The notes: a model not told the origin generated them from the letters alone. Positions 7,140 to 17,014 are shown, numbered from the stretch's first letter. The stretch is DNA of 38,489 nt from JADJEI01 sp035328465 (GCA_035328465.1 DAOLIQ010000023.1:1-38489); one strand, 5' to 3'. Numbers and translations are program-made.

Positions 7140-7155
7140 TGTTTCACGTGAAAAA
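7140..7155. other. parS: parS-like ParB binding site 2
   Basis: TGTTTCACGTGAAAAA matches 15 of 16 positions of the parS consensus. It lies 29 bases after site 1 and ends 15 bases before the mnmG ATG. Two sites in one short spacer make chance unlikely. Confidence 0.85.
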
Positions 7156-7170
7156 TAGAAAATATACATT

Positions 7171-9048
7171 ATGAAGAAGTTTGACATAGTTGTGGTTGGC
7201 GGTGGACACGCTGGAATTGAAGCAGCCTCCGCGGCTTCCAGAATGGGTTGCGCTGTTGGTTTAGTGACGATGGATAGATTTGCTCTCGGAAGAATGTCCT
7301 GTAATCCGGCTATTGGAGGAACAGCAAAAGGTCACTTAGTTCGCGAGATTGATGCACTTGGTGGGGTAATGGGGTTAATTGCAGATCAAACCGGAATTCA
7401 GTTTAGAATGCTAAACAAATCAAAGGGGCCAGCCGTTTGGTCACCGCGTTGTCAATCAGATAGAAAATTATATTCAGAAGAGGCATACCGAATAATTTCA
7501 AAGACCGAAAATTTAGAGATTGTTGAGGATTCGGCAATTGGTGTTATTGTAGAAAATGGTAAGGTTATTGGAATTGAAACTAAAAGCGGGAAAGAGCTAA
7601 TGTGCAGGGCTTTGGTTCTTTCCTCTGGAACATTCTTAAATGGTTTGATGCATACCGGACTTAACAAAACTAGCGGCGGAAGATTTGGTGAGCAGCCGTC
7701 AACAGGTATTACAGAATCTTTAGCTAAACTTGGATTTGAATACGGTAGATTAAAGACGGGTACACCACCAAGACTGAAAAAGAATTCCATCAATTGGAGT
7801 ATTTTAGAGGAGCAGCCCGGTGATGAAAATCCTCAGCCATTTTCTCATCAAACAGATTTATCTCAATTTCCATTTCTTCCACAAGTAAGTTGTCATATCA
7901 CTTATACTGATAAAGAAGTTCATAGAATTTTAGAAAAAGGATTTGCCGAATCTCCTTTGTTTACGGGTTTGATTAAAGGAGTTGGTCCGCGTTATTGTCC
8001 ATCAATAGAAGATAAGATTGTGCGATTTTCAGATAAAGAAAGACATCAACTTTTTCTAGAGCCGGAGGGTTTGGATTCCAATCAAATTTATTTAAATGGG
8101 TTTTCATCATCACTTGCGGCTGAGATTCAGCTTGAAGCTCTTCACAAAATTGTTGGATTGGAAGAAGTTGAAATGGTGCGTCCTGGTTATGCGGTTGAGT
8201 ATGATTTTTTTCCACCCCACCAAGTTGATTTAACTTTAGAGACAAAACTGATTAAAGGTCTTTACTTTGCTGGACAAATAAATGGAACATCTGGATACGA
8301 AGAAGCTGCTGCTCAAGGATTAATTGCTGGAATTAATGCAGCATTAAAAGTTCAAGACAAGCCTGAGTTTGTTTTGAAAAGAAGTGAAGCATATATCGGA
8401 GTTTTAATTGATGATCTGGTTACAAAATCTACCGATGAACCTTACAGAATGTTTACCTCACGTGCAGAACATAGGCTTTTACTTCGCCAGGATAATGCGG
8501 ACAGAAGATTGATGAAGTATGGCTATGAGTTTGGTTTGATCCCAAAAGATATTTTCAAAGATACAGAAAGCAGAGAAAAAACAATTATCAATGGTATCAA
8601 TTATTGCCGTAATGAAAAATATCATGCAAGAAATGTAAATGAATTTTTATCCGCTTTTAACTCAAATGGGATTGATTCAACCGAAACGATATCCAAACTT
8701 TGTAAACGTCCTGAAATCAACCTTAAGCAATTGTTAGAATTTAATGGTACTTCGAATGACGATCTAGCAATCGCATTGTTAGAGGATGAAAAGGCATTAG
8801 CACAAGTAGAAATCGAATTAAAGTATGAAGGCTATATTTCCAGACAGTACGATGCGGTTGAAAAGCTTGAAAAATATGAAGATTTAATACTCCCGATACA
8901 TTTAGATTATCAGAAAATTAAGCATCTATCAACTGAAGCGAGAGAAAAACTTACAAAAGTAAAACCGCGCTCTATCGGTCAGGCTTCTCGTATATCCGGT
9001 GTAACCCCTTCAGATATTTCTATTTTGTTGGTATATTTGAAGAAATAA
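7171..9048 (+). CDS. mnmG: tRNA U34 modification enzyme MnmG (GidA), FAD-dependent
   Basis: FAD-binding partner of MnmE in wobble-uridine modification. 625 residues. The dinucleotide-binding motif GGGHAGIEAA is at residues 10-19, with the family motif MSCNPAIGGTAKGHLVREID after it. Another conserved segment is PGYAVEYDFF, and GQINGTSGYEEAAAQG lies in the FAD domain. The C-terminal helical domain that contacts MnmE ends near SRISGVTPSDISILLVYLKK. rsmG starts 15 bases downstream, so the two are probably co-transcribed. Confidence 0.98.
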   Translation: MKKFDIVVVGGGHAGIEAASAASRMGCAVGLVTMDRFALGRMSCNPAIGGTAKGHLVREIDALGGVMGLIADQTGIQFRMLNKSKGPAVWSPRCQSDRKLYSEEAYRIISKTENLEIVEDSAIGVIVENGKVIGIETKSGKELMCRALVLSSGTFLNGLMHTGLNKTSGGRFGEQPSTGITESLAKLGFEYGRLKTGTPPRLKKNSINWSILEEQPGDENPQPFSHQTDLSQFPFLPQVSCHITYTDKEVHRILEKGFAESPLFTGLIKGVGPRYCPSIEDKIVRFSDKERHQLFLEPEGLDSNQIYLNGFSSSLAAEIQLEALHKIVGLEEVEMVRPGYAVEYDFFPPHQVDLTLETKLIKGLYFAGQINGTSGYEEAAAQGLIAGINAALKVQDKPEFVLKRSEAYIGVLIDDLVTKSTDEPYRMFTSRAEHRLLLRQDNADRRLMKYGYEFGLIPKDIFKDTESREKTIINGINYCRNEKYHARNVNEFLSAFNSNGIDSTETISKLCKRPEINLKQLLEFNGTSNDDLAIALLEDEKALAQVEIELKYEGYISRQYDAVEKLEKYEDLILPIHLDYQKIKHLSTEAREKLTKVKPRSIGQASRISGVTPSDISILLVYLKK

Positions 9049-9063
9049 TTTTAAGGATTTTTT

Positions 9064-9747
9064 ATGGTAGATAAGCAAGAACAATATGCCAAAGAACTAC
9101 AAATGTTCTGCTGGGAAAATTCTTTCAACCCTGATCCGATGCGTATACAAAGATTGGCTTTCTTTGCAAAACTTGTCAGCGAAAAAAATGAAAAGTTAAA
9201 CTTAATCTCGAGAAAAGATATTGATGGCATTGTTGAAAAGCATATTTTTATTTCTGCTTACATTTCAAAATTCATTCCTGAGAAGTGCACACAATTTATA
9301 GATATCGGGACAGGCGGGGGATTCCCCGGCATCCCGCTGGCAATTGTAAAACCGGAATTGACCGGAGTGCTGGTAGATGCTACTACAAAAAAAATTGCCG
9401 CCGTAAATGAATTTATTAACAGCTTAAAACTTAGTAATATTACAGCCGAAAATGATAGGGTAGAGAGTCCGGAATTTATAGAAAAAAATAGCGGGCGGTT
9501 TGATCTTATCGTAAGCAGGGCAACCGTTCCTTTGATTATTTTGATACGCTATTCACTCCCAATTATTAAAGAAAAAGCATATATTCTTGCAATGAAGGGG
9601 GGAGATTTAGAAGAAGAATTTCAAAAAGCAGAACTGAAATACAAATCCCATATTAAAAAATCCACAATATTTGAGTTGTATTATAAACCAACTAACATAC
9701 GAAACAAAAAAGGGAAGAGATTAGTACTTATCGAGCTACATAGATAA
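9064..9747 (+). CDS. rsmG: 16S rRNA (guanine-N7) methyltransferase RsmG (GidB)
   Basis: SAM-dependent methylation of G527 (E. coli numbering) in 16S rRNA. 227 residues, normal length. The SAM-binding motif IGTGGGFPGIPLAI is at about residues 81-94, followed by the acidic strand end VLVDATTKKIAAV and the catalytic-domain stretch FDLIVSRATVPL. It follows mnmG closely, the classical gidA-gidB arrangement near replication origins. A TTTTCCACA sequence (one mismatch to a DnaA box) occurs right after the stop codon. Confidence 0.96.
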   Translation: MVDKQEQYAKELQMFCWENSFNPDPMRIQRLAFFAKLVSEKNEKLNLISRKDIDGIVEKHIFISAYISKFIPEKCTQFIDIGTGGGFPGIPLAIVKPELTGVLVDATTKKIAAVNEFINSLKLSNITAENDRVESPEFIEKNSGRFDLIVSRATVPLIILIRYSLPIIKEKAYILAMKGGDLEEEFQKAELKYKSHIKKSTIFELYYKPTNIRNKKGKRLVLIELHR

Positions 9748-9883
9748 TTTTTCCACAATATTAATTCTATAATCTACTCGGAAGTTTGTCTTCATTTGAA
9801 TTTAATTCCGACCATTAATCCTGTACTTCATAACTGTCGAAGAATCAATCTCTGGTAATTTTTGTTAGTAAACTAATCGAATA

Positions 9884-12800
9884 ATGCAAAAACAAAAGCG
9901 AACCAATCCGCAGAATTTTCTTCCGTTTTCAAGTTTCTTCAATAGTTTGGTTCAGCAGCTTGTGGAACATACTCGCTCAACCAGCAATAATAAAATATCC
10001 CCCCTTTCGGGAAGTATAAAATCATTATTGGCTTTATCATTAATTGAGAATATAGAGCAGCAGGTATTTTTATTTTCAGAGAAAAAGTTAGTTGATGAGT
10101 TTTATGTCGAGTTGTCTACGCTTGGCTTAGAGGAATATTTAATTTCTATTCCCGAAATAATTTCGGATCAATTACAGGAAAAGCTCACCCGTTTTCTTAA
10201 TGCACAAAATTTTATCCTGATTTCTACCTATGAACTTCTAAAATTGAAACTGCCTGATCCCGGAAGAATTGAAAAAAACTTAATCTGCATTAGAAACAAT
10301 AATGATCATACATTCAATGAAATTATCGATTATCTGACTTTACTCGAATATCAAAAAGTAAAATTTGTTGAAGAACCCGGCCAATTCTCTCAACGAGGTT
10401 CGATAATAGACTTTTGGTCCTATAGCGAAAAAAATCCTGCTCGATTAGAATTTGATGGAGATTTCCTTGAATCTATCCGTCTCTTCGATTGCGATAGTCA
10501 AAGATCTACCGAAATTATTACTGCCGTAACAATCGCCCGTGGAATAGGGAGGGGTGATGACTCATTAGTTGAAAATTATACTGCCGATATATTTGACTAC
10601 CTTGTAAACCCTGTTATTTTCTGCTCAGAATATGAATTGCAAAATCTTCCCTCCAACGAAGTAGTAGTCACCAGTAATTCTACACAACAAAAAGGCCTCG
10701 ATATAATAAATCCTATTAATGATAATGACGAGTTCCCCGATGTTGTGCAAGAAATTCCAAAAGAAATTCTAAAGATTAAAACCGTAGACCTTGATTCCCT
10801 CTTTTCAAAACCAAATGTTTGCTGGTTTATTGAACAAGAATTACAAGGCGATAAACGACTTGAACTTTCAGTAAATGATGCTCCTTCAATAGGCGGGAAT
10901 TACAAGTTACTTGTTTCGACTATTTTTGATTTTTCAAGTAAAGATTACAAAATATTTATAACTACAGAGAACGATTTACAAACATCCAGATTAAAAGATT
11001 TGCTTGTTGAACTTCATCCGGAATTAAATTCCTTAATTGAAAGCAGCTCACTTAATATTATAACTTTACCCATCAGCAAAGGCTTCATTCTGCATAATAA
11101 AAAGCTGCTTGTGCTAACTGACTATCAAATTTTTTCAAAACCCTATCGAACTAAAACTCAGAGTTCTAAAAAATATAAAAAATCTAAATCACAGAATTTT
11201 GCATCGATTAAGCATGGGGATTTTGTTGTTCATGAAGATTTTGGAATTGGTAAATATGCCGGGCTTGAAACCATAACTATTGGTGAAATAAAGCAAGAGT
11301 CTATGAAGATCATTTACGCCGGGGGTGGGGTGGTTTATGTTAACCTAAATTATCTTTCTCTGGTTAAAAAATTCAGCACTGCAGAAAATGCCTCTCCATC
11401 TCTTTCAACTCTCGGTACGGCAGATTGGACTAATATAAAAAACAAAGCAAGGAAAAAGATTAAAGAAGCTGCGCGAGAATTGATCGAACTTTATGCTAAG
11501 AGGAAATCAACTAAAGGCTATAGCTTCGGTCAGGACACCATTTGGCAAAAAGAACTAGAGGCTTCTTTTTTATATGAAGATACACCTGATCAGGTAAAAG
11601 TTTCACTTGAAGTTAAAGAAGATATGCAGGCTGAAAATCCAATGGATCGCCTTGTTTGCGGTGATGTTGGTTTTGGCAAAACAGAGATCGCCGTTCGCGC
11701 TGCATTTAAAGCTGTCCAAGACGGAAAGCAAGTGGTCATACTTGTTCCGACCACCATCCTTGCGGAACAACACTACAACACTTTTAACGACAGACTATCT
11801 CAATTTCCTATTCGCGTAGCAGTGCTTTCCCGATTTCAATCTAAAAAGGAGCAATCCGAGATAACAAAATTATTACCGGAAGGAAAAATTGATGTTGTAA
11901 TTGGGACCCATCGATTACTTTCAAAGGATATTTCCTTCAAAGATCTGGGATTGCTCATTATAGATGAGGAGCATCGTTTTGGTGTTAAAGCCAAAGAAAA
12001 ACTTCGCTCTATAAAAGTCAATGTTGATACACTTACTTTAACCGCCACCCCCATTCCACGAACATTAAATTTATCGCTTCTTGGGGCGCGTGACCTCTCA
12101 ATTATTGCAACGCCCCCGCCTAATCGTCAACCAATAAGCACTTACGTTTCAACCTTCGATATTTTTAAGATTAAAGAATGGATATATGCTGAGCTGAAAA
12201 GAAACGGTCAGGTCTATTTTGTTCACGACCGAGTGCAATCAATTGATAAACTTGCTGATTATCTGATTAAATATATGCCAAATTTAAAAATTGCAGTTGC
12301 ACATGGACAGATGAAACCTTCGCAGCTTGAAGATGTAATTCATGGATTCCTAAATAGAAAATTTGACATTCTTCTTTCAACTAAAATTATTGAGTCCGGA
12401 ATAGATATACCAAATGTCAACACTATTATTGTGAATCGTGCTGATAGATTTGGGCTTGCAGAGCTTCATCAATTAAGAGGAAGGGTGGGGCGATCAGACC
12501 GGCAAGCGTTTGCATATTTTATTGTCCCCTCGCTTAACAGTATTAATAAAAAGGCATTGCGACGTTTGCAGGCAATTGAAGAGTTTACTGATGTTGGAGC
12601 AGGTTTTAATTTATCAATGAGGGATCTTGAGATTCGTGGCGCTGGAAATTTACTTGGCACTGAGCAATCAGGATTTATTAATGAAATCGGTTTTGATCTT
12701 TTCATCAAACTCATAAATCAGGCCGTTGAGGAATTAAAATATCAAGAGTTTAAGGAATTATTTAAAACACTTCCAAAGCCAAAGGAAAAAACAGAACCAA

Positions 12801-13291
12801 CGATAGACACTTATTTCGAAATTGGAATTCCAGAGGAATATATGCCTTCTCAATCCGATAGATTAAATTTTTATACGGCTTTATTTTCAATATCCTCGAT
12901 AGAGGAATTAAATGACTTGTTAGATGAAATGAAAGATCGTTTTGGCGCTTTACCGATTCTTTTGCTGCGATTAATTAATGCAGCTAAAATTAAATTCCTT
13001 GCTTCACAGGCTCTGTTCGAGCGAATTATTATACAGCGAAAAAATATTTTCCTTATTTTGCCCAAAGGTAATAATGAAGACTATTACCAATACCGCTTTG
13101 TTCAGTTAATGCGATTAGTTATGACAGACTATAAAAATAAAATCACATTTAATCAGCAGAAAGAAAACATCAGGCTAATCATTCTAAATAATTTTGAATC
13201 GCCAGAAAAAATTTATGACTTCCTGATTGAATTTTGCAATAAAGCAATCGAGTCTTTTAAAGAAGAAAAGATTCAACCCGATTTGAATTAA
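9884..13291 (+). CDS. mfd: Transcription-repair coupling factor Mfd
   Basis: SF2 translocase that removes stalled RNA polymerase and recruits UvrA. 1135 residues, close to the usual 1150. The N-terminal UvrB-like module is present (EEPGQFSQRGSIIDFWSYSE). The CarD-like RNA polymerase-interaction domain contains HGDFVVHEDFGIGKYAG. Helicase motifs: Walker A GDVGFGKT (593-600), DEEH (about 694), TATPIPRT, and the later QLRGRVGRSDRQAFAYF. The C-terminal Mfd domain includes PEEYMPSQSDRLNFY. A 136-base gap separates it from rsmG, in which I see no clear signal; the next gene begins 6 bases after its stop. Confidence 0.97.
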   Translation: MQKQKRTNPQNFLPFSSFFNSLVQQLVEHTRSTSNNKISPLSGSIKSLLALSLIENIEQQVFLFSEKKLVDEFYVELSTLGLEEYLISIPEIISDQLQEKLTRFLNAQNFILISTYELLKLKLPDPGRIEKNLICIRNNNDHTFNEIIDYLTLLEYQKVKFVEEPGQFSQRGSIIDFWSYSEKNPARLEFDGDFLESIRLFDCDSQRSTEIITAVTIARGIGRGDDSLVENYTADIFDYLVNPVIFCSEYELQNLPSNEVVVTSNSTQQKGLDIINPINDNDEFPDVVQEIPKEILKIKTVDLDSLFSKPNVCWFIEQELQGDKRLELSVNDAPSIGGNYKLLVSTIFDFSSKDYKIFITTENDLQTSRLKDLLVELHPELNSLIESSSLNIITLPISKGFILHNKKLLVLTDYQIFSKPYRTKTQSSKKYKKSKSQNFASIKHGDFVVHEDFGIGKYAGLETITIGEIKQESMKIIYAGGGVVYVNLNYLSLVKKFSTAENASPSLSTLGTADWTNIKNKARKKIKEAARELIELYAKRKSTKGYSFGQDTIWQKELEASFLYEDTPDQVKVSLEVKEDMQAENPMDRLVCGDVGFGKTEIAVRAAFKAVQDGKQVVILVPTTILAEQHYNTFNDRLSQFPIRVAVLSRFQSKKEQSEITKLLPEGKIDVVIGTHRLLSKDISFKDLGLLIIDEEHRFGVKAKEKLRSIKVNVDTLTLTATPIPRTLNLSLLGARDLSIIATPPPNRQPISTYVSTFDIFKIKEWIYAELKRNGQVYFVHDRVQSIDKLADYLIKYMPNLKIAVAHGQMKPSQLEDVIHGFLNRKFDILLSTKIIESGIDIPNVNTIIVNRADRFGLAELHQLRGRVGRSDRQAFAYFIVPSLNSINKKALRRLQAIEEFTDVGAGFNLSMRDLEIRGAGNLLGTEQSGFINEIGFDLFIKLINQAVEELKYQEFKELFKTLPKPKEKTEPTIDTYFEIGIPEEYMPSQSDRLNFYTALFSISSIEELNDLLDEMKDRFGALPILLLRLINAAKIKFLASQALFERIIIQRKNIFLILPKGNNEDYYQYRFVQLMRLVMTDYKNKITFNQQKENIRLIILNNFESPEKIYDFLIEFCNKAIESFKEEKIQPDLN

Positions 13292-13297
13292 TCTGAA

Positions 13298-14020
13298 ATG
13301 AATCCTACAAGAATAAATCTTTGGTCTGGTCCGCGAAATGTTTCAACGGCATTGATGTATTCCTTCGCTCAGCGTGACGATACTTCTGTGTTTGACGAAC
13401 CGTTCTACGCACATTACCTGCTTACAACAAATGCAAATCATCCTGGCAGAGAAGAAATAATAAACAGTATGGAAAATGATGCGGAAGTTGTTATCAATAA
13501 AATAATTCTTGGCGAGCAGCGTAAACCTGTTTTATTTTTTAAGCAGATGGTTCATCACCTTGTTAATATTGACGAAAGCTTTATCGACAAAACCGAAAAT
13601 ATCTTCCTGATCAGGAATCCTGAAGAAATATTATCGTCTTACTCAAAAATTATCAGTAACCCAACGATGAAGGACGTGGGTATAAAAAAGCAATTTGAAC
13701 TTTTTAAAAAATTAGAAGCATCAGGAAAAGTCTCCTGTGTTATTGATGCAAAAGAATTGCTATTAAACCCGCAAAAAGTATTGGCAGAAGTTTGCAGTAA
13801 ATTGACGATACCATTTACAACAAAAATGCTTAGTTGGAATGCCGGGGCTCGACTTGAAGATGGTATTTGGGCAAAGTATTGGTACTCTTCCGTTCATCAA
13901 TCAACCGGTTTTCAAAAATATCGACAGAAAATAATTGCCCTGCCAGCTTCATTACAATCCTTGGCAGATGAATGCAAAAATTATTATGAATATCTTTACA
14001 GTAAATCTATCAAACATTAA
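13298..14020 (+). CDS. Sulfotransferase-fold protein, partner of class IV aminotransferase
   Basis: 240 residues. The N-terminal SGPRNVSTALMYSFAQR (10-26) resembles the 5'-phosphosulfate loop of PAPS-dependent sulfotransferases. FLIRNPEEILSSYSKI (around 103-118) resembles their 3'-phosphate motif (R-x-P-x-x-x-x-S-x-Y). Substrate is unknown. The family is known to me as a domain fused to, or adjacent to, branched-chain-aminotransferase-like proteins, and here the next gene is exactly such an enzyme. It starts 6 bases after mfd and so is likely co-transcribed with it. Whether PAPS is really used is inference. Confidence 0.75.
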   Translation: MNPTRINLWSGPRNVSTALMYSFAQRDDTSVFDEPFYAHYLLTTNANHPGREEIINSMENDAEVVINKIILGEQRKPVLFFKQMVHHLVNIDESFIDKTENIFLIRNPEEILSSYSKIISNPTMKDVGIKKQFELFKKLEASGKVSCVIDAKELLLNPQKVLAEVCSKLTIPFTTKMLSWNAGARLEDGIWAKYWYSSVHQSTGFQKYRQKIIALPASLQSLADECKNYYEYLYSKSIKH

Positions 14021-14071
14021 TGTGAATTTCATTCCCTTATATTTAGGCCACTTATTAGAAAGATTAATCTG

Positions 14072-14971
14072 ATGAACAATGAAATTGATCCTCGCAATAA
14101 AGAGATTGTTATTTTCGTAAAAGACAAATTATACCCCCGCAGCGAGGCAAAAATATCCGTCTTTGACAGTGTCGTTCAGGGGGGAGATGCTGTTTGGGAA
14201 GGCTTGAGAGTTTACAATGGAAATGTTTTTGCCCTCGATCGTCACCTCACAAGACTGCAGCAATCAGCAAAGGCGATGATGTTTGAAAATATTCCTTCTT
14301 CTGATTGGATAAAAGAAAAAATATTCGAAACACTTTCTGCAAACGGAATGAAAGATAATGTTCATATAAGATTAACTCTTACCCGCGGTGAAAAAATTAC
14401 TTCTGGAATGAGTCCTGCATTTAATAAGTCCGGCTGCTGTTTAATAATAATAGCCGAATGGAAACCTCCTGTTTATCCAAGTAATGGTATAAGATTAATT
14501 ACCTCAGCTATTAGAAGAAACCCTGCACAATCTGTTGATTCAAAAATTCACCATAATAATTTAATCAACAACATCCTTGCAAAAATTCAGGCAAATCTTT
14601 CAGACGCTGATGATGCAATTATGCTAGACTTAAATGGTTTTGTTTCTGAAACAAATGCTACAAATATTTTTTTAGTAAATAATGGATTGGTTTATACTCC
14701 ACACGCAGATTCTTGCCTGCCAGGAATAACTCGTGGAATTGTTATAGAGCTTTGCCACGAAAATAATATTCGTATTATTGAAAAAAATTTATCACTTACA
14801 GAATTTTATAACGCAGATGAAGTGTTTACTACCGGCACGATGGGAGAGCTTACTCCTGTATTAGAAATTGATGGAAGAAAAATTGAGAACAAATTGGGAT
14901 TTTCAATTGTTGATAAAATAAAAATCTTGTTTTCAAAAAAGATAGAGTCCGAAACAAAAAATTCTTTTTAG
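14072..14971 (+). CDS. PLP-dependent class IV aminotransferase (branched-chain/D-amino acid type)
   Basis: Fold-type IV aminotransferase of 299 residues. The catalytic lysine is probably K158 in VDSKIHHNNLINN. The class motifs are clear: GFVSETNATNIF (conserved glutamate), LPGITRGIVIELC and EVFTTGTMGELTPV. The family includes IlvE, D-amino acid transaminase and aminodeoxychorismate lyase; the substrate cannot be told from the sequence. The pairing with the upstream sulfotransferase-like gene argues for a specialised role rather than housekeeping IlvE. The secreted cytochrome gene starts 12 bases downstream. Confidence 0.9.
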   Translation: MNNEIDPRNKEIVIFVKDKLYPRSEAKISVFDSVVQGGDAVWEGLRVYNGNVFALDRHLTRLQQSAKAMMFENIPSSDWIKEKIFETLSANGMKDNVHIRLTLTRGEKITSGMSPAFNKSGCCLIIIAEWKPPVYPSNGIRLITSAIRRNPAQSVDSKIHHNNLINNILAKIQANLSDADDAIMLDLNGFVSETNATNIFLVNNGLVYTPHADSCLPGITRGIVIELCHENNIRIIEKNLSLTEFYNADEVFTTGTMGELTPVLEIDGRKIENKLGFSIVDKIKILFSKKIESETKNSF

Positions 14972-14983
14972 AGAGGAGCCCAA

Positions 14984-16879
14984 ATGAAAATATTTTACTT
15001 GCTAATGATTTTATTATCTATCGGTTTTTGTAAAACGGCTAATGCTCAAGAACCCCTGCCTACTGAATCATCAACCCTTTTTTCAGGATCAGGCAATTGT
15101 GACGCTTGCCATTTTTCGAATGGAGCTGTCTTAACTTACAACGGTGTGGACGTATCTATGGTAACTTACTGGCGCTCGACTATGATGGGAAATGCTTCTA
15201 AAGACCCTCTTTGGCGTGCTTACGTGGCTTCTGAAGTTGAACAATTCCCTTTGCTTCAAGAAACAATCGAAACAAAATGTACAAAATGTCATGCGCCGAT
15301 GGGCTACACACAAGCAATTTATAATGGTCAATCAAATTACTCAATGAACGAACTGCGGCAGGATAGACTTGCAAACGATGGGGTAAGCTGCACAGTTTGT
15401 CATCAAATAGATCCTTCAAATTTTGGAACACAGGAATCGTACTCAGGCGGATACATTATCACTGATGATAGAATAATCTATGGGCCTTATCAAAACCCCG
15501 ATACAGTCTATATGCAAAGCTTTGTTGAATACACACCAAAGTTTGGCGATCATATTAATCAAGCGGAATTGTGTGCAACCTGCCATACACTATTTAGCCC
15601 AACAGTAAATGACCTCGGTGAAATCGTTGGAGATTTTCCAGAACAAACTCCCTACATCGAATGGAAAAATAGTATTTATCCAGCACAGGATACCCCCTGC
15701 CAAACATGCCACATGCCTAAAATTTATGATCCGATTGATATCGCTGTAATTCCTGAGTTTGATACAACCAAGCGGTCGCCTTTCTGGAAACATAATTTTG
15801 TCGGCGGTAACACAATGATGCTGAAAATTTTAAAACAATTTACTGACTCGCTTCATGTTACTGCTGAATCATTTCACTTTGACTCTACCATTTTTCGAGC
15901 CGAAGAAAATTTAAAAGTAAATGCTTCAAATATTTCTCTGCAAGCTGGCTACATAAATGATTCGATTGATATCGGAATTAAAATAGAAAACTTAGCCGGG
16001 CACAAACTTCCAACCGGCATTCCTCTAAGAAGAATGTGGGTGCATTTCAAAGTAGCTGATGCATTTGGGACAAAGATTTTTGAAAGCGGTGCATGGGATT
16101 CTGAAGGCAGAATTATTGGAATGAACGCAGACTATGAACCGCACTACAATATCATCTCCAATGAAAGTGAAGTTCAGATTTATGAGGGCGTACTTCAAGA
16201 TTTAAATGAACAGGTTACATATACTTTGTTAAAAGCCGCATCGTTTAAAAAAGATAATAGAATTCCGCCGAAAGGATTTACATCGCAGCATATTAGTTAC
16301 GATACAACCGCCATAACACAAGACGCATTTAATGATCCTGATTTTAACCGGGAAAATAATGTTGAAGGCTCGGGCAGTGATGTAATTCATTACAGACTGC
16401 CAGTGACCGGCGATCAACTAATAAACATTTCTGCCGAGTTGTGTTATCAACTTTTAAAGCCGGAAATATCTGATCATTTCAGTAATCTAACTTCGAGTGA
16501 TATAACTACGTTTCTTGATATGTATTCTGGAGCAGACAAAGAGCCGGTTGTAATGAAATCAATTTTTGAATCAATTCTTGTCAGCGATTTAATAACCGAA
16601 AATAATTTGACGCCAAACGAATTTTCTCTCGAACAGAACTACCCGAATCCATTTAACCCAAGTACAAAAATAAGCTGGCAGTCGCCAGTAGGCGGTCAGC
16701 AATCAATAAAAGTTTATGATGTTCTTGGAAATGAGGTGGCTGTTTTAGTTGATGAATTTAGACAAGCAGGAAAATATGAAGTTGAGTTTAATGCTTCACT
16801 ATTATCATCAGGGATTTATTTTTACACTTTGAAAGCGGGAAGTTTTATTGAAACGAAGAAACTGATTTTGCTTAAATAG
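14984..16879 (+). CDS. Secreted pentahaem c-type cytochrome with T9SS sorting tail
   Basis: 631 residues. A signal peptide (hydrophobic 4-16) has a likely cleavage after ANA at residue 21. Five CXXCH haem sites are visible: C39-H43 (CDACH), C99-H103 (CTKCH), C136-H140 (CTVCH), C197-H201 (CATCH) and C239-H243 (CQTCH). The layout resembles cytochrome c554-like multihaem proteins. A haem-free domain with LAGHKLPTGIPLRRMW follows. The C-terminus (about 545-631) is a T9SS sorting domain, FSLEQNYPNPFNPSTKISW to KKLILLK. Good ribosome site GAGGAG. The product is predicted to be exported to the cell surface or medium as an electron carrier or oxidoreductase; the electron partner is unknown. Confidence 0.92.
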   Translation: MKIFYLLMILLSIGFCKTANAQEPLPTESSTLFSGSGNCDACHFSNGAVLTYNGVDVSMVTYWRSTMMGNASKDPLWRAYVASEVEQFPLLQETIETKCTKCHAPMGYTQAIYNGQSNYSMNELRQDRLANDGVSCTVCHQIDPSNFGTQESYSGGYIITDDRIIYGPYQNPDTVYMQSFVEYTPKFGDHINQAELCATCHTLFSPTVNDLGEIVGDFPEQTPYIEWKNSIYPAQDTPCQTCHMPKIYDPIDIAVIPEFDTTKRSPFWKHNFVGGNTMMLKILKQFTDSLHVTAESFHFDSTIFRAEENLKVNASNISLQAGYINDSIDIGIKIENLAGHKLPTGIPLRRMWVHFKVADAFGTKIFESGAWDSEGRIIGMNADYEPHYNIISNESEVQIYEGVLQDLNEQVTYTLLKAASFKKDNRIPPKGFTSQHISYDTTAITQDAFNDPDFNRENNVEGSGSDVIHYRLPVTGDQLINISAELCYQLLKPEISDHFSNLTSSDITTFLDMYSGADKEPVVMKSIFESILVSDLITENNLTPNEFSLEQNYPNPFNPSTKISWQSPVGGQQSIKVYDVLGNEVAVLVDEFRQAGKYEVEFNASLLSSGIYFYTLKAGSFIETKKLILLK

Positions 16880-16927
16880 TGACAAATGTCGTAATAGTAA
16901 GTAATTACTTCTGTTCATTTTAATAAA

Positions 16928-16962
16928 GATGACATCTCGCCCGAAGGGATGCCATCTTTTTT
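16928..16962 (+). terminator. Rho-independent terminator after cytochrome gene
   Basis: Imperfect stem GATGACATCTC / GGGATGCCATC with a short loop, followed by TTTTTT. It lies about 50 bases after the cytochrome stop codon and ends the mfd-to-cytochrome series. Confidence 0.8.
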
Positions 16963-17014
16963 ATACCAAATGAATGTTCGTTTATCTCACTGACTTTTTC
17001 TTATATTTAAACAA

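Noticed and set aside
9749..9760. TTTTCCACA after rsmG as part of an origin
   Set aside because: A single box-like 9-mer with no AT-rich element or further boxes in the 136-base spacer; likely chance.
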